DNA of 64,000 bases from the NCBI RefSeq assembly GCF_943734655.1, contig NC_071354.1, positions 158,865,142 to 158,929,141 of the forward strand, given 5' to 3'. Both the position numbers and the translations under genes were made by a program. Origin of the DNA: Sabethes cyaneus. Its lineage: Eukaryota > Arthropoda > Insecta > Diptera > Culicidae. Shown here one piece after another: positions 22,891 through 33,118 of this stretch; the stretch's first letter is position 1; each line of letters starts with the position of its first letter. Under the pieces are notes generated by a model, which worked only from the letters and a program-made list of their open reading frames with translations, searched no databases and had not been told where the DNA came from.

Positions 22891-23589
22891 GTTAGTACGG
22901 TTGCATGATTTTGAATATTTTACTAAACTGATTTTTAATCTATCTGTCAATCGACCAAAAGGTGATGTGAAGTCAACCTGCTTACTTATCGGCGGAATAT
23001 AAGGCCTTTGCAAAATATTTTTTAAGTTTTTGTCACCCCCCCTTTGGAAATTGACTTGAAAAATCGTGTGGCTAAAAAAAATTTGGAGGATATGAGTATA
23101 AAATCAATTGTCCGTGGGCTCTACAGCCTGAAAAACTCGAAAAATGAGTGTACTTAACACTTCTAGCACGAAACAGAAATGGAAATTCGAATTCGGAGTT
23201 TCCGAAAATCGTCCAAAAAAAATTCTCTCGTTTTTGCCTTTTTTCGTACATTTTTGCATGGAAAATAATAACGTATATACGTATATATTAAAAGCAAGAA
23301 CAGATTTGGTTTTCACGCTGAAACTTTAAATAAAAATGCTTCAAACCCATGTTTTTTGCTCGATTAAAAAATTCACTTTGTCCCCCCCCCTTTAGTGGCC
23401 CAACACCGGAAGGACAAAAACTTTATAAAATATTTGTAATGGCCTAATTTTACTTTATTCTGAGCCTCATAATTATTTTAACTAAACTAGAAAATTATCA
23501 AATACAATATTATTTTTTTAGGCATATCCAGTTCGAAAATGGTCCAGATATTGATCCAAATTTTATATTTTTTGCACCATATTATTATC

Positions 23590-23925
23590 CAGGCCTTTAC
23601 CTAATTTCTAAATCCTCCATTGACACACAGATGATTTTATTGCCAAACCGGGTAATTTTGTAGGGAGGTTGGGCATCACAAAGTTTCACGAGGGTGAGGA
23701 AGTTGGCGTTCTTAACCATCAGAAGTGGCTGCTTCTTTTTACTCAGACGAGTCTGATTTTGTGACTACAGGATCCGGTTGAATTTTATTGACCTTAGGGT
23801 TTTCGGTCAGCGCGCTAAAGGTGTTTTGAAGCTTTGGTATATGCTTGATTAACGTGTTTAAACTATTTCTCATCTGAGTTTTGTCAAAACTTAAACTTAC
23901 AGCAAAACTTTTTGCTGTATTTATA
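23590..23925 (-). pseudogene. Decayed coding stretch inside the 21609-25369 element
   Basis: Reading the minus strand from 23925, one frame gives SLNTLIKHIPKLQNTFSALT followed by KVNKIQPDPVVTKSDSSE and a stop (23739-23741). A second frame, starting just before that stop, gives LLMVKNANFLTLVKLCDAQP, then YKITRFGNKIICVSMEDLEI. Both read like real protein (amphipathic, low in stops) and fit one gene with a frameshift at about 23740. I do not recognise the family with certainty. The second part weakly recalls the nucleic-acid-binding part of a LINE gag, and a transposase remnant is the alternative. Confidence 0.3.
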
Positions 23926-25439
23926 TGGAAAATACAGGGCGTTATTTGTCCATGAAAAAAATTTTGATTCCAACCATTTTTACGATGTTGCCCGTAGTTA
24001 ACTATCTAGCAGGGATAACCACTTTAAATAGAGTTTGGAATATTAGCTTCGAATTCTCAATTCGAAGTTCCAATATTAGAGTTTCCTATACAATAAAGCT
24101 ATCCTTTTTTAGAATTCGAACACACAACAAAATGGCGGACATTGAAACATAAAAGTATGGTTTTTAAGCAAAAAAATTGACTTTAAACATTTCTAAAAAA
24201 TTCAAAAATTACAATATCAAGAAAAGGATGGGTCAAACACTAGATAATTTTGTTGGCTTTCTATCAAAAAAAGAATCATAAGAATTGCTTGAGCCGTTCT
24301 TGAGATATTTATGGTACCGACTTTCAAAACCTGGTTTCGAGAAAAACAACGCTGAAGTTTTTACTCGTTGTTTAATCGCTCCAGACATGCGCGGTACAAA
24401 TAGCTGTAACTTTGTCAATATTTGGAATTCATGCAAACGACTTCAAACACATATGGTCAAAATGTTAATCTTTCGAAATAATCAATAAAAAAATTTAGGT
24501 TTTAAAAAATTGAAAAGGTACTATGCCCCCTTAACAGAAGGCAGTTAGTATCGCTCTTATCTTTTGATCCATCTTATCTTTTAATCAATGATGGTTAAAA
24601 TTTTTGTACAATACTGATTTTGTACAAATTAAGTTTATATTATTTTAAGCATAAAATGACATATGTTAGCTAACTAATTAGGAAGACTTTTTAGTTTCAA
24701 AACTAGAGGCTACAATGTACAAACACTATGAAGCAACTACGAAAAAGGATGAGTGATAGTTAGTTTTATCAATATAATTAAGTTTTTATTTAGGCTATAA
24801 ATCAAGCCTACTTTCAATATCTCGTGCTTATAGATTAATTATAAACGGAGATACTATAGTGACAACAAGCAACGACGAGTTCGTTAGTGGTAGGCAATGA
24901 TAGCTACCGTCAGTGATGTCTCGGAGCGCAAAACTAGGTCCATTCTAAAATCAATACTAGGTCCATTCAAGATCAAAAAAGGGGGTTAACATTTTTAAGG
25001 AATTTGAAGATTTTACTAGTTTTACTGAATTTTTAAATACCTAAATTGAAATTACACATATTTTAGCATCATTTTAAGAGTATTGTTTTATTTCAAACCA
25101 GAAGGGTTCCGGGTAGTAACAGTTTGAAAATACTCTATGGTGACTGCCAAAACGCTGAAAAACAGCTACTTTTAAATAAGCGGCAATAAAGTGGTTTTGG
25201 CTATAATTTTAATTTAATTTAAATATATTTACGTTCAGAAATGATTAAAGATAAACATAAAAGCTAAATACAGTACAAAGACTTGATAATTATATCCTAA
25301 AATTCTTATTTAAAAATAGGTCCATTCAAGATCAGAATTCGACTAGGTCCATTTCAAAATCATTTACCCTATTGAATCTGCCCAGAAACAATTTTTACTC
25401 TGCGTACTTCGAAAACAGCACTGAAAACCCCACTTCGCG

Positions 25440-25545
25440 GTACGATGCTAGCTTAACAAACCAATCGTCGTATGTCGAATCTCGGTTGGGTGGTGCTGCT
25501 ATAGAGTCAGTAGGATCGTAGCACCATTACTAGTTGGTAGACGGC
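25440..25545 (+). repeat. tRNA-derived SINE, diverged copy
   Basis: Contains CGTCGTATGTCGAATCTCGG (B-box-like) followed by TAGAGTCAGTAGGATCGTAG, matching the SINE at 30125-30329 in the same order and spacing. The A-box half is eroded. The surrounding 25546-26240 is unassigned. Confidence 0.6.
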
Positions 25546-26334
25546 CAACTAGGACAATGCCCTCGATCGCTGGCCAAGCACCGTCGACAATCCTGAGAGT
25601 GTGCTTCATCTGCCTCTTATCGAATGGCTAGCGCGGCCGTGAGTAGTTTTCCTGCTCTCAGGGTAGGCTTTCCACAAGGGATGGTTGATCAAGATTTCGG
25701 ATATTACTCTAAACTGATAAATCACGGTCTACACTTCCTTATAACCTACCTTTTTCCCGGTAGCTTAGCCTTTTTCCCCTTTTAGATTTTAATTTACTCT
25801 TATTTCGCCTTCTCCTTTAAGCCCCATTTTGGTAGCAGCACTTGTAGTATCGTTAGTAAGATATTTGGCTGCCCACGCTTCAGAAGGTTTATAAACCTAC
25901 TTAAGAATCAGGTCATAAATTCCTGTCGTCCTATTACACTCTGCTGAAAGCAGCAATAAAACCGATTATGCTTTTCGCAGCCACCTACGATGGCGCGGTA
26001 ATGTTACCTACCTGACATACTAGTATGTACGATAAAATTTAATGCGCACATTCTGCACAACCACGGAAACTGTTGAAAATTTATAGTTTTTTATTCTTTT
26101 GGATATTTCACTATAGTCGCTATAAACCAAATCGATACGGATGATCTGACAGTAAATTTATAACTTTTCTTCTCACGGCAAACGAAGCAGGCTGACTGAT
26201 CTAGTCTTCTGCCAAGCAACAATCTTTATGCTAAGGATGGGAACTATCATTAAAAATCGTTACTGATAACTATCAGTAATTTCAGTACGTTACTGATAAC
26301 TATTAGTAAATATCAGTAATTTTCACATGAATCA
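25546..26334. other. Unassigned, ending in TCAGTAA repeats
   Basis: No gene is recognised. From about 26255 to 26320 a short palindromic motif TTACTGATAACTATCAGTAA and partial copies recur. The same motif reappears at about 28210-28232, so both may be the subterminal ends of one small element broken up by later insertions. Confidence 0.4.
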
Positions 26335-27185
26335 CATCACATGAACCAGTCGATCAATACCAGCAATTGCACTTATTGGATGAACACGGTTTCCCAGATA
26401 AACTGACGCTACTGATCAGAGCTATTGGATCGAGTGGTGTGTTTCGTGCGCATCTCGGGGACACACCCTTCGAGACGCGGCGAGGGTTGACAAGGTGACA
26501 AGATGACTGATATCATAGCTAGAACCTTGCGATGGTGGAGACAACCTACGCCAGGTTGAAAGCAGTAGTCTAGGAAGATCAGATTAATAATAAATACGTC
26601 AAAGATCAGATACATGAAAGGAAGAGGCTCCAAGGGACTAAACACGTGTCTCTCACGGATGGTAACCCTTGACGGCGGTGAACTAGAAGTGGTAGATGAA
26701 TTCATGTATTTTGGATTGCTGTGCCCTTCGCTATACGCTACGATCAAGAAGCATACGCTACCGTACAAAGCTGATTATGCACAAATCTTTCATCAGGGCA
26801 GTAGTTCTTTATGGACTCGTAAGGTCGCTCGCGAAGGATATATGCGCCCTTGCCGTGTCCGAACGAAAGGTACTGTGGATATTTGGCGGAGTATAAACTG
26901 AAAGTGAAGAGTGGTGGAGACGTATGAATCACGAGCATTGGGCAGGCATTGTTTGGTGGGCCAGATACGTCGTAAGAATGCCGGACGATAGTGCGACGGA
27001 AACAGTTATCTTAAACAACCTCACTGGCACCAGGAACAGGGGGCTCAACGTGCAAGATGGCACGATCACGTCGAAAATGATTTGTGACTTTTGAAACTAC
27101 TGGAAAACCGGCGACGTGTGGCCGAAGTTGGAGTTAAATGGAGACGACTGCCTGAATCAGCACAAGCTACCCCGACTTTAGGCTA
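26335..27185 (+). pseudogene. Degenerate RTE-clade reverse transcriptase (family B, copy 2)
   Basis: Recognisable pieces are LDEHGFPDKLTLLIRAI and TPFETRRG (about 26375-26490), YMKGRGSKG then VTLDGGELEVVDEFMYFG (26610-26720), and the C-terminal block WWRRMNHE, WWARYVVRMPDDSATETVIL and TGTRNRG (26910-27040). Frames change repeatedly and the FADD region is missing, probably by internal deletion between about 26500 and 26540. The C-terminal GHV-x-RMPD motif is characteristic of this RTE group. It is the same family as 3249-4240 and 50401-52131. Confidence 0.75.
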
Positions 27186-27297
27186 CTGACGTTGACTACG
27201 ATATATTGTGTCATCCACGTTTATCGTACGCAACTACCGATCAATAAGTTTAATCTAACTAATTTTTCTAACGGGACAACGTAACTATATCAGTAAA

Positions 27298-28152
27298 AGC
27301 AAAGCCTAGGCACGCTATGTCCGACGGAAATTATTATTTAACTTTCATGCACCTCAGATTTTTCTTCACAGGATGTTAGTATTGGTCAAAACAATTAATT
27401 TAAAGAAGGTCTTAAAATATTCTATCTTGGGTTTTTTACAAAATTCAATTTTCAAGGTTATATAGGGGTCATTCCCTCTCAAGTGATCATATCCGTTGTA
27501 ATCGACCCCCACCGACTTCTAACCAAATTTGGTATAATAACTTATTCTGACTCCACATTCAATTTCCCAAAGTTTTGTACGGATTGATCAATCCCCCTTG
27601 CAGTGACATGCAATGAAAAATGAGTTTTTTCGAAAATCTAAGAAAATTGGAGAAGCGTCACTGCAAGGGGGATTGATCAATCTGTACAAAACTTTGCGAA
27701 ATCGAATGTGGGGTCGGAATGAGCAATTATACCAAATTTTGTTGAAATCGGAGGTGGTCGATTACAACGGATATGACCATTTGAGTGGGAATGACCCCTA
27801 TATAAACTTGAAAATTGAACTTTGTAAAAAACCCAAGATAGAATATTTCAAGACCTTCTCCAAATTAATTGTTTTGACCAATACTAACATCCTGTGAAGA
27901 AAAATCTGAGGTGCATGAAAGTTAAACAATAATTGCCTTCGGACATAGCGTGCTAGGTGCTACATTCTGTTATCGAAACTTGACCTTCTATTTTTAAACG
28001 ACAGACTTCGCAGCCAGCTGTTAGAGTACAGGACAATTGCAGGGCCAGTTGCTACGATCCTATTGACTCTAACAGCGTCTCTCAGCCGAGATTCGAACAA
28101 ACTACGACTGGCTTATTAGGCCAGCGTCAAATCTCGAGGCCAACTGGGAGGC
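27298..28152 (-). mobile_element. tRNA-derived SINE (minus), interrupted by a foldback element
   Basis: On the minus strand the SINE runs from about 28152 to 27957. It has an A-box-like TGGCCTCGAGATTTGACGCT, a B box GTTCGAATCTC and the body TGTTAGAGTCAATAGGATCG, closely matching the plus-strand SINE at 30125. Its last bases (CTTTGC, 27298-27306) lie on the far side of the foldback at 27310-27953. The composite is bounded by identical 15-bp repeats AACTATATCAGTAAA (27283-27297 and 28153-28167), a clean target-site duplication for LINE-mobilised SINE insertion. Confidence 0.8.
27310..27953. mobile_element. 644-bp foldback element (two ~297-bp arms, 51-bp loop)
   Basis: Begins GCACGCTATGTCCGA and ends with the exact inverse TCGGACATAGCGTGC (inner base differs slightly after position 14). 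Left arm 27310-27606 and right arm 27658-27953 are inverted copies along their whole length, enclosing a short AT-rich loop. TAG lies on each side (27307-27309 and 27954-27956), and removal of the element restores the 3' end of the surrounding SINE, so TAG is a 3-bp target duplication. The TIR does not match a superfamily that I can name; 3-bp duplications occur in PIF/Harbinger and CACTA groups. The open frame along the right arm is incidental. Confidence 0.85.
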
Positions 28153-28167
28153 AACTATATCAGTAAA

Positions 28168-29000
28168 TATCAATAATAACGAAACCTTACTGATACTTAG
28201 TGATATTATTGCTTACTGATAACTATCAGTAGTTACTTTATGCTTTAAAGTTTTGTCGACCGAAGCGAAAAACTTCAAACTAAACGGGTACTTCTTATTT
28301 CTGAGGATATATGATTTGAAACAGAAAGTAAACACATTTTAGTTCATAAAATGTTAGCTTCATTTAGTTTATTAATGCTTTAAAATCGACATTTTCAACA
28401 GGTGACGGCCCATTACGATTACGGATACGGTTCACAATACAAAAAATGTCGTCTTTCCATACAAAATACACTAGAATTCCTATAATGGACCCGGTCGTCA
28501 TCCTTTTGTAAACTACAAGGGTCCACAAGGAGATAACCTACCTTGCAATGTATTTTAAAAACAAATATAGATTTGCAACATAATTTCATATTTTTAGGCT
28601 TCATCGAAAGTTATTGATAAGTTTTAAAATTCTCTGCATATAAACTAGTCTACGGCTAGTTTTAACACCAGAGATAGCATAGTAAACGAATAAAATGCAC
28701 AATCGTGATCCCAATTACCACAATAGTGGTTATAAATTAATATTATTTCTAAATTTTATAATTTGACCATTTTTCCAAATTATCCTACTAGTTTGGGCCT
28801 AGGGGTCCTAAAATATTCTAAGGTCTCGGATATCGCTTATTTAAAAAATTCACGGATTTTGAACCAAGCATTGCTAACATTGTTGTATGTGGTAAATAAA
28901 AATTCAAAGAAATCACGAAAATACTAGGTTCTACCTCATGAAAATTTTTGCTTTCATTTTAGTATTTCGAGACTTCAGCACTTTTGTGTTGTTTGTCATG
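28168..29000. other. AT-rich, no gene recognised
   Basis: Apart from the TTACTGATAACTATCAGTA palindrome near 28211 I see no structured feature. Stops occur in all frames and no TIR pair was found. Confidence 0.4.
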
Positions 29001-29660
29001 ACTTATTATGATAAAAATGAAAAAAAAAAATTGTGCTAGGAAATATAGACATCCTTCGCCAAAGTTATGGAAAATATAGCAAATTTGCATAAGAAATTAC
29101 ATCTCTATCAGGTGCAAAACTAAAGAGCATTTTCTTAGAAATTTGTTTAAACATTATTTTTTCCCACTGGATTTTACAAGATCAGATTGTTTTAGGCAAT
29201 TATCGAAGTACTGAAAATACACGTTTTTGCAAAAGGCCGCCAATCTCTAGGGCATTTATTTGCTAAGTTATCGCATATTCAAGCTTTATTTTTCCTTAGC
29301 TTCTGAGTACATGTTGCACTTGTGCACTGCACTGTACACTTTTTTGTGTTTTTTAGTAGATAAAGATATGGTTTCTTCGGTAAAGTTTTAAAAAATATAG
29401 AGCTAAAAAACTCTGCTGAAGAAATGGCATTTCTATCTCTATTGGGTGCACCCTATGGAGAGCTATAGAACATTTTCTTAAAAAGTACTTTAAAAATTAC
29501 TTTTTCATACTTAGCTCTTGTTAGTTGCATTTTATAAGAATACATCGAAGAACTTAATCGAAGAACTCAAAACATACATTTTGCGGAAGACCGCAAATCT
29601 CTAGGACCTTTCCTTACAAAGTTATTGCTTATTTAAGCTTTATTATTCCTTAACTTCACG
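29000..29660 (+). repeat. Diverged tandem duplication (~345-bp unit)
   Basis: The block at about 29035-29310 and the block at about 29385-29660 share the same order of phrases: a TATAGC/TATAGAGC stretch, an ATTTCTATC/ACATCTCTATC stretch with a GGTGCA word, CATTTTCTTA, then the well-preserved end AAATCTCTAGG/CAATCTCTAGGG and AGCTTTATT.TTCCTTA. They are clearly related but much diverged. A weaker relative of the same text lies at about 60590-60790. No coding content. Confidence 0.5.
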
Positions 29661-29718
29661 TTACTGCTGCTTCATGCAACCACAGAACACAACAAACACC
29701 GTAAACAAACATGTAGAT

Positions 29719-29901
29719 CCTGGAAATTAAATAAAAAGAAAACTTATCCAATTTAATTCTGCTATGTATATTTTGTTCTTGACAGATACGTATTTTGCCG
29801 ATGACTTGCAGGCTTCCTCAGTATGTATTTTCGAGTTCGAAAATAATTAAATGCCTAGTAGAATTAAATTGGATAAGCTTTCTTTTTATATAATTTCCTG
29901 G
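29719..29901. mobile_element. Short element with 44-bp inverted arms
   Basis: The left arm 29719-29762 (CCTGGAAATTAAATAAAAAG..., TATCCAATTTAATTCT) is inverted at 29858-29901 (AGAATTAAATTGGATA, CTTTTTATATAATTTCCTGG). The centre holds, on the minus strand, CTGAGGAAGCCTGCAAGTCA then TCGGCAAAATACGTATC. That phrase is widespread in arthropod repeats and resembles a decayed hammerhead core. Superfamily unknown. Confidence 0.6.
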
Positions 29902-30124
29902 TTTCGTATTCTACTAAGACGCTCCAAAAACTTCAGTCACGTGTAGATGTAGATGGTCTAAACACCACTTACGCAGCTACCTTACAAGCACTGAAGGACA
30001 TGGACAGTTATAGACTGAATAAGCCTAATAGCTAAAATGAAATATTTCAGCCAATAATAAACTGTAAATAACAGTTCAAAAATAAGCACGTAGTACAATT
30101 TAGAAGAGATTTAGAGTACAATTT

Positions 30125-30329
30125 GTCTCCCAGTTGGCCTCGAGGTAAGACGCTGGTCTAATAAGCCAGCCGTCGTATGTTCGAATCTCGGCTGGGAGAG
30201 GCTGTTAGAGTCAGTAGGATCGTAGCACTGACCCCGCACTGTCCTGTATTCTAACAGCAGTTTGCGAAGTCTGTCGTATAAAAACGGAAGGTCAAATTTC
30301 GGTAACGGAATTAGCACCCAGGGTTTGAC
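30125..30329 (+). mobile_element. tRNA-derived SINE (plus), best-preserved copy
   Basis: It has a tRNA-like head with A box (TGGCCTCGAGGTAAGACGCT) and B box GTTCGAATCTC at 30179-30189, a spacing of about 45 bp as in pol III type-2 promoters. The non-tRNA body continues CTGTTAGAGTCAGTAGGATC to GCACCCAGGGTTTGAC. TACAATTT flanks both sides (30117-30124 and 30330-30337). A longer identity, TACAATTTAGAAG, occurs at 30094-30106 and 30330-30342, so the exact left boundary is uncertain. No functional tRNA is implied: the head lacks a complete cloverleaf. Confidence 0.8.
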
Positions 30330-30342
30330 TACAATTTAGAAG

Positions 30343-31457
30343 CTGGAAATAAGTATATCAAATAATATTGTGTAAGAAAGGTTGATTAGTGTCCCGGAAA
30401 ATTTAATGTAATGATAGAACAAACACATTTTTCTTCCGATTTTTCGCTTATATGTACCAACTACTACCTTTTATGATCGTAAGCACTGAAAGGGTGTACT
30501 TACGATTATGAAACAAAGGACGTTAAACGCTGTCTCAGCATTGAATATGAAGATAAGCAACTTAAAACTAACACTAAAAATGTATTTAGCACCCTTTGAT
30601 AAAGCCTCGTACAAAGAACCGAAACGTCGGGAAAACATCAAATAATTTTCGTCTGCATATTTTTTCTGAAGACTGCTCTCACCGCTTTTCATTAATTATG
30701 AATAAATTAAATATGGATATACAATTATTTAGTAATCCAAGAAAAATATCATTTGGAAAGGTTATGTTCAAAATTTTCCACTGTGGCGGGAAACTCCAAA
30801 AAAAAGTTGGAAAAACTATGATTCATCTGCAAAAAAAATAATCTGCAGTTTGCAGCGAAGATCGCGAAGGTGGCTTAATTTTTATTTACTTCTAAGCCGG
30901 TCAGCGGTTACTTTAATTGTTTTCCAGTAATAATCATCCGTCGGCTAGAGTCAACTCGGCATCCGACGGATAATTTGTACCCGGTCGCAGTTATGTAAAT
31001 TACGATATGTATTGATTTCTCACGGATAAATGTGTCTATGATTCGCCTTTCACTGTTTACAGTGAAATACTATACTAACCTTGGACTATCATCTACTTTT
31101 GATTCAATGTTGGAATAATTCTTCTAAGATATACATCATTTTTTTCACCTGGAAAACACTAAAATGATCGTAACTTTTGTTTTGTTTTACATTATTTTTT
31201 TACCATACCATTTTACCAATTTTTTCTTCATTATATCTAAAGACTACAATATAAGTTATTTTGTCCCTGATTTTTTTATGTTCCTTGGGGAACTGCGACA
31301 TGAAATCTTGAAATTTGCTTAAAGCAGGATTATTTTCTCAAACAAATCATCCTGTTCATCGACTGTAGACGCAACAGTAAGTTTGCTGTAGGCATAAATC
31401 CTAATACGCCCATTTTGGACCCATGAGGACTCCAAGAAACCTGAATCAATTCGTATA
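30343..31457. other. AT-rich, mostly unassigned
   Basis: Around 30597-30632 the phrase TTTGATAAAGCC, a short spacer and AACCGAAACGTCGG recalls a core shared by many arthropod repeats. The remainder shows no TIRs, no tandem repeats and no coding-like frame. Confidence 0.4.
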
Positions 31458-32506
31458 CCATGCTGCATCAAAATCCGGACGGTACCAATATCCGGACACC
31501 TTCATTAATTTATCCTTATTAAGTAATAATATACGCAATTATGAAGTGTAGCTATGTAGATAATTTTGCAAATACATCTAAGATGCTTAAACATAATCCG
31601 TGGCTAAGTAGGCTGCGCAGAATAACTCAAATAAATCCAAACGTAACTTTGGTGTCAAACAGCGTCTTTTTCCTGCGAATTTTCTTAGATTACTAATAAA
31701 TAGTACATTCAAGTTTTAAGGTTTTGGGAACTTATTATAACAAGGAAATCAATTGTTTAAGCTAAGCATCAATAAAGAAGGTAAGTTTTAATTATTTAAG
31801 GAAGTGTAATTCATTAAAGTGTTAAAATAAGGTGTATTTTACTAAATTATTATACTGTCCGGATTTAAAACCATGTTTTTAAATCCGGACATGCTTGACT
31901 GTTGATGGTAACTGCTTAATGTTTTTCTTGAAAAATGCGAATGGATACGCTGAACAATGCAGTAGCTATGATATAAGAAGGAGCCTCGATTAATGGAACC
32001 GTCAAAATATTTGGAATACTAAAAACTACACTTGTATGTGGATTGGAGATATGCTGGTGATCGCAGAGGCATTCAGACTGCGCTTTCAAGTGGTGAGGAG
32101 AAAATCGTGTTGGATTTCGTTACTGTTAGTGCAGAGTCAGAATTAAAAGTGAAAAACTGTATAGAAAAATGAGTATTCAATGCTTGTTTGTACAATTGCT
32201 AAGTTGTTTGCCTATAGGCATGAGTTTTTTAGATAAAATATTGCCTGTCCGGAAAACGATTCAATAGTGTCCGGATTTTGATTCATTAAGATGTGAAGTG
32301 TCCGGATTTATGAACAAGACAAGCCATTTTATTTCTCTTATTTTAAAGCTTTTATTAAGTTTCTATTATAAAATTGATATGCTACTGCACGTTTAACATT
32401 TGAAATTAACAGAACAAAGCAATTATCGTTATGTTGCGAAATTATTTTTTACGGAGCGTATTAAAAATGTAATCTGCTTAAGTGTCCGGATATTGATGCA
32501 GCATGG
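31458..32506. mobile_element. TA-flanked TIR element with TCCGGA subterminal repeats
   Basis: The ends are CCATGCTGCATCAAAATCCG (left) and, inverted, CCATGCTGCATCAATATCCG (right), with TA at 31456-31457 and 32507-32508. TCCGGA words recur inside at about 31475, 31491, 31858, 31893, 32249, 32271, 32302 and 32485, usually as TGTCCGGATTT or its inverse, far more often than expected in AT-rich DNA. No transposase frame is present. At 1049 bp it fits a non-autonomous Tc1/mariner/pogo-type element. Confidence 0.75.
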
Positions 32507-32650
32507 TAAATGGACATTTATATTTAACAACAACAATGCCATGTCGCACGTCAAAGAATATTCGCATGCAACAAAAAAGTGATAAGCAATCATGTTGTTA
32601 AACTCTACCCGTTATTTTACTATACCAATATGTCGGAATAATAGAACGAC

Positions 32651-33118
32651 ATGTATAATTTATCGGAAAAAAGTTTCATCTTCTATCGTTTGCTATTTTT
32701 AGATTGTACTGAGTGTTTTCAACAAAGAAACTTTAGTCGATCATCTCATATCCCACTGAATTCATATATAGCCGGTTCCAGCTACAGAAAAGAATTGAAC
32801 ATATATGATGTGACACATCAAATCACATCAATTTTTGACAATCAAACTATTAGCGCCTATCCTTACTTTCTAGAACAACATATGACTGACTCAAGATCCC
32901 GAATAGTTTCTTCTGGCAATCGGCTCCAGAATTATTTCTCTGATGGAACAGACAAATCTGAGTTGAATCATGTCGTAGAACCTTTAGACAGCAAAGTCAT
33001 TCGAAAACTTTGGAGGTCCTTTAAAAGAATTGTTAGCTCTAACGATAGGTCTCCCCGAGACCTTTTTTCCGGCATCGGTTTTAGGGCAGGTTTAATATGG
33101 AGATTCAATACTCAGTAA
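32651..33118 (+). CDS. Uncharacterised open frame (155 codons), possible terminal exon
   Basis: This is the longest frame in its area that belongs to no recognised transposon. Residues from about 18 onward (CTECFQQRNFSRSSHIPLNS to LWRSFKRIVSSNDRSPRDLF) are polar and of mixed composition, and the stop is TAA at 33116. A good acceptor (CTATTTTTAG, ending at 32702) lies inside the frame after a hydrophobic, AT-driven start, so the real coding part, if any, may begin at 32703 as the last exon of a host gene. No family is recognised, no membrane segment is seen past residue 17, and no clear polyadenylation signal follows. A chance ORF remains possible. Confidence 0.3.
   Translation: MYNLSEKSFIFYRLLFLDCTECFQQRNFSRSSHIPLNSYIAGSSYRKELNIYDVTHQITSIFDNQTISAYPYFLEQHMTDSRSRIVSSGNRLQNYFSDGTDKSELNHVVEPLDSKVIRKLWRSFKRIVSSNDRSPRDLFSGIGFRAGLIWRFNTQ

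Larger units (their letters stand above)
21609..25369. mobile_element. 3.8-kb TA-flanked TIR element with repeated GGACCTA motifs
   Basis: The left end begins GGGTAATTGATCTTGAATGG and the inverted right end begins GGGTAAATGATTTTGAAATG, with TA at 21607-21608 and 25370-25371. A motif of the type GATCTTGAATGGACCTA is repeated: near the left end at about 21616, 21819, 21840 and 21863, and near the right end, inverted, at about 24931, 24950, 25318 and 25343. Clustered subterminal motifs are typical transposase-binding sites. The interior is AT-rich and includes a decayed coding stretch on the minus strand (23590-23925) and fragments of other repeats at 22360-22400 and 22853-22890. It probably represents a non-autonomous or gutted element of the Tc1/mariner/pogo insertion type. 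Confidence 0.65.

Noticed and set aside
27613..27897. 94-codon open frame
   Set aside because: It lies along the right arm of the palindromic foldback and has no protein-like motif; the arm is non-coding.
30125..30200. tRNA gene
   Set aside because: It has A and B boxes but no complete cloverleaf, a SINE body follows, and there are two further copies with target duplications.
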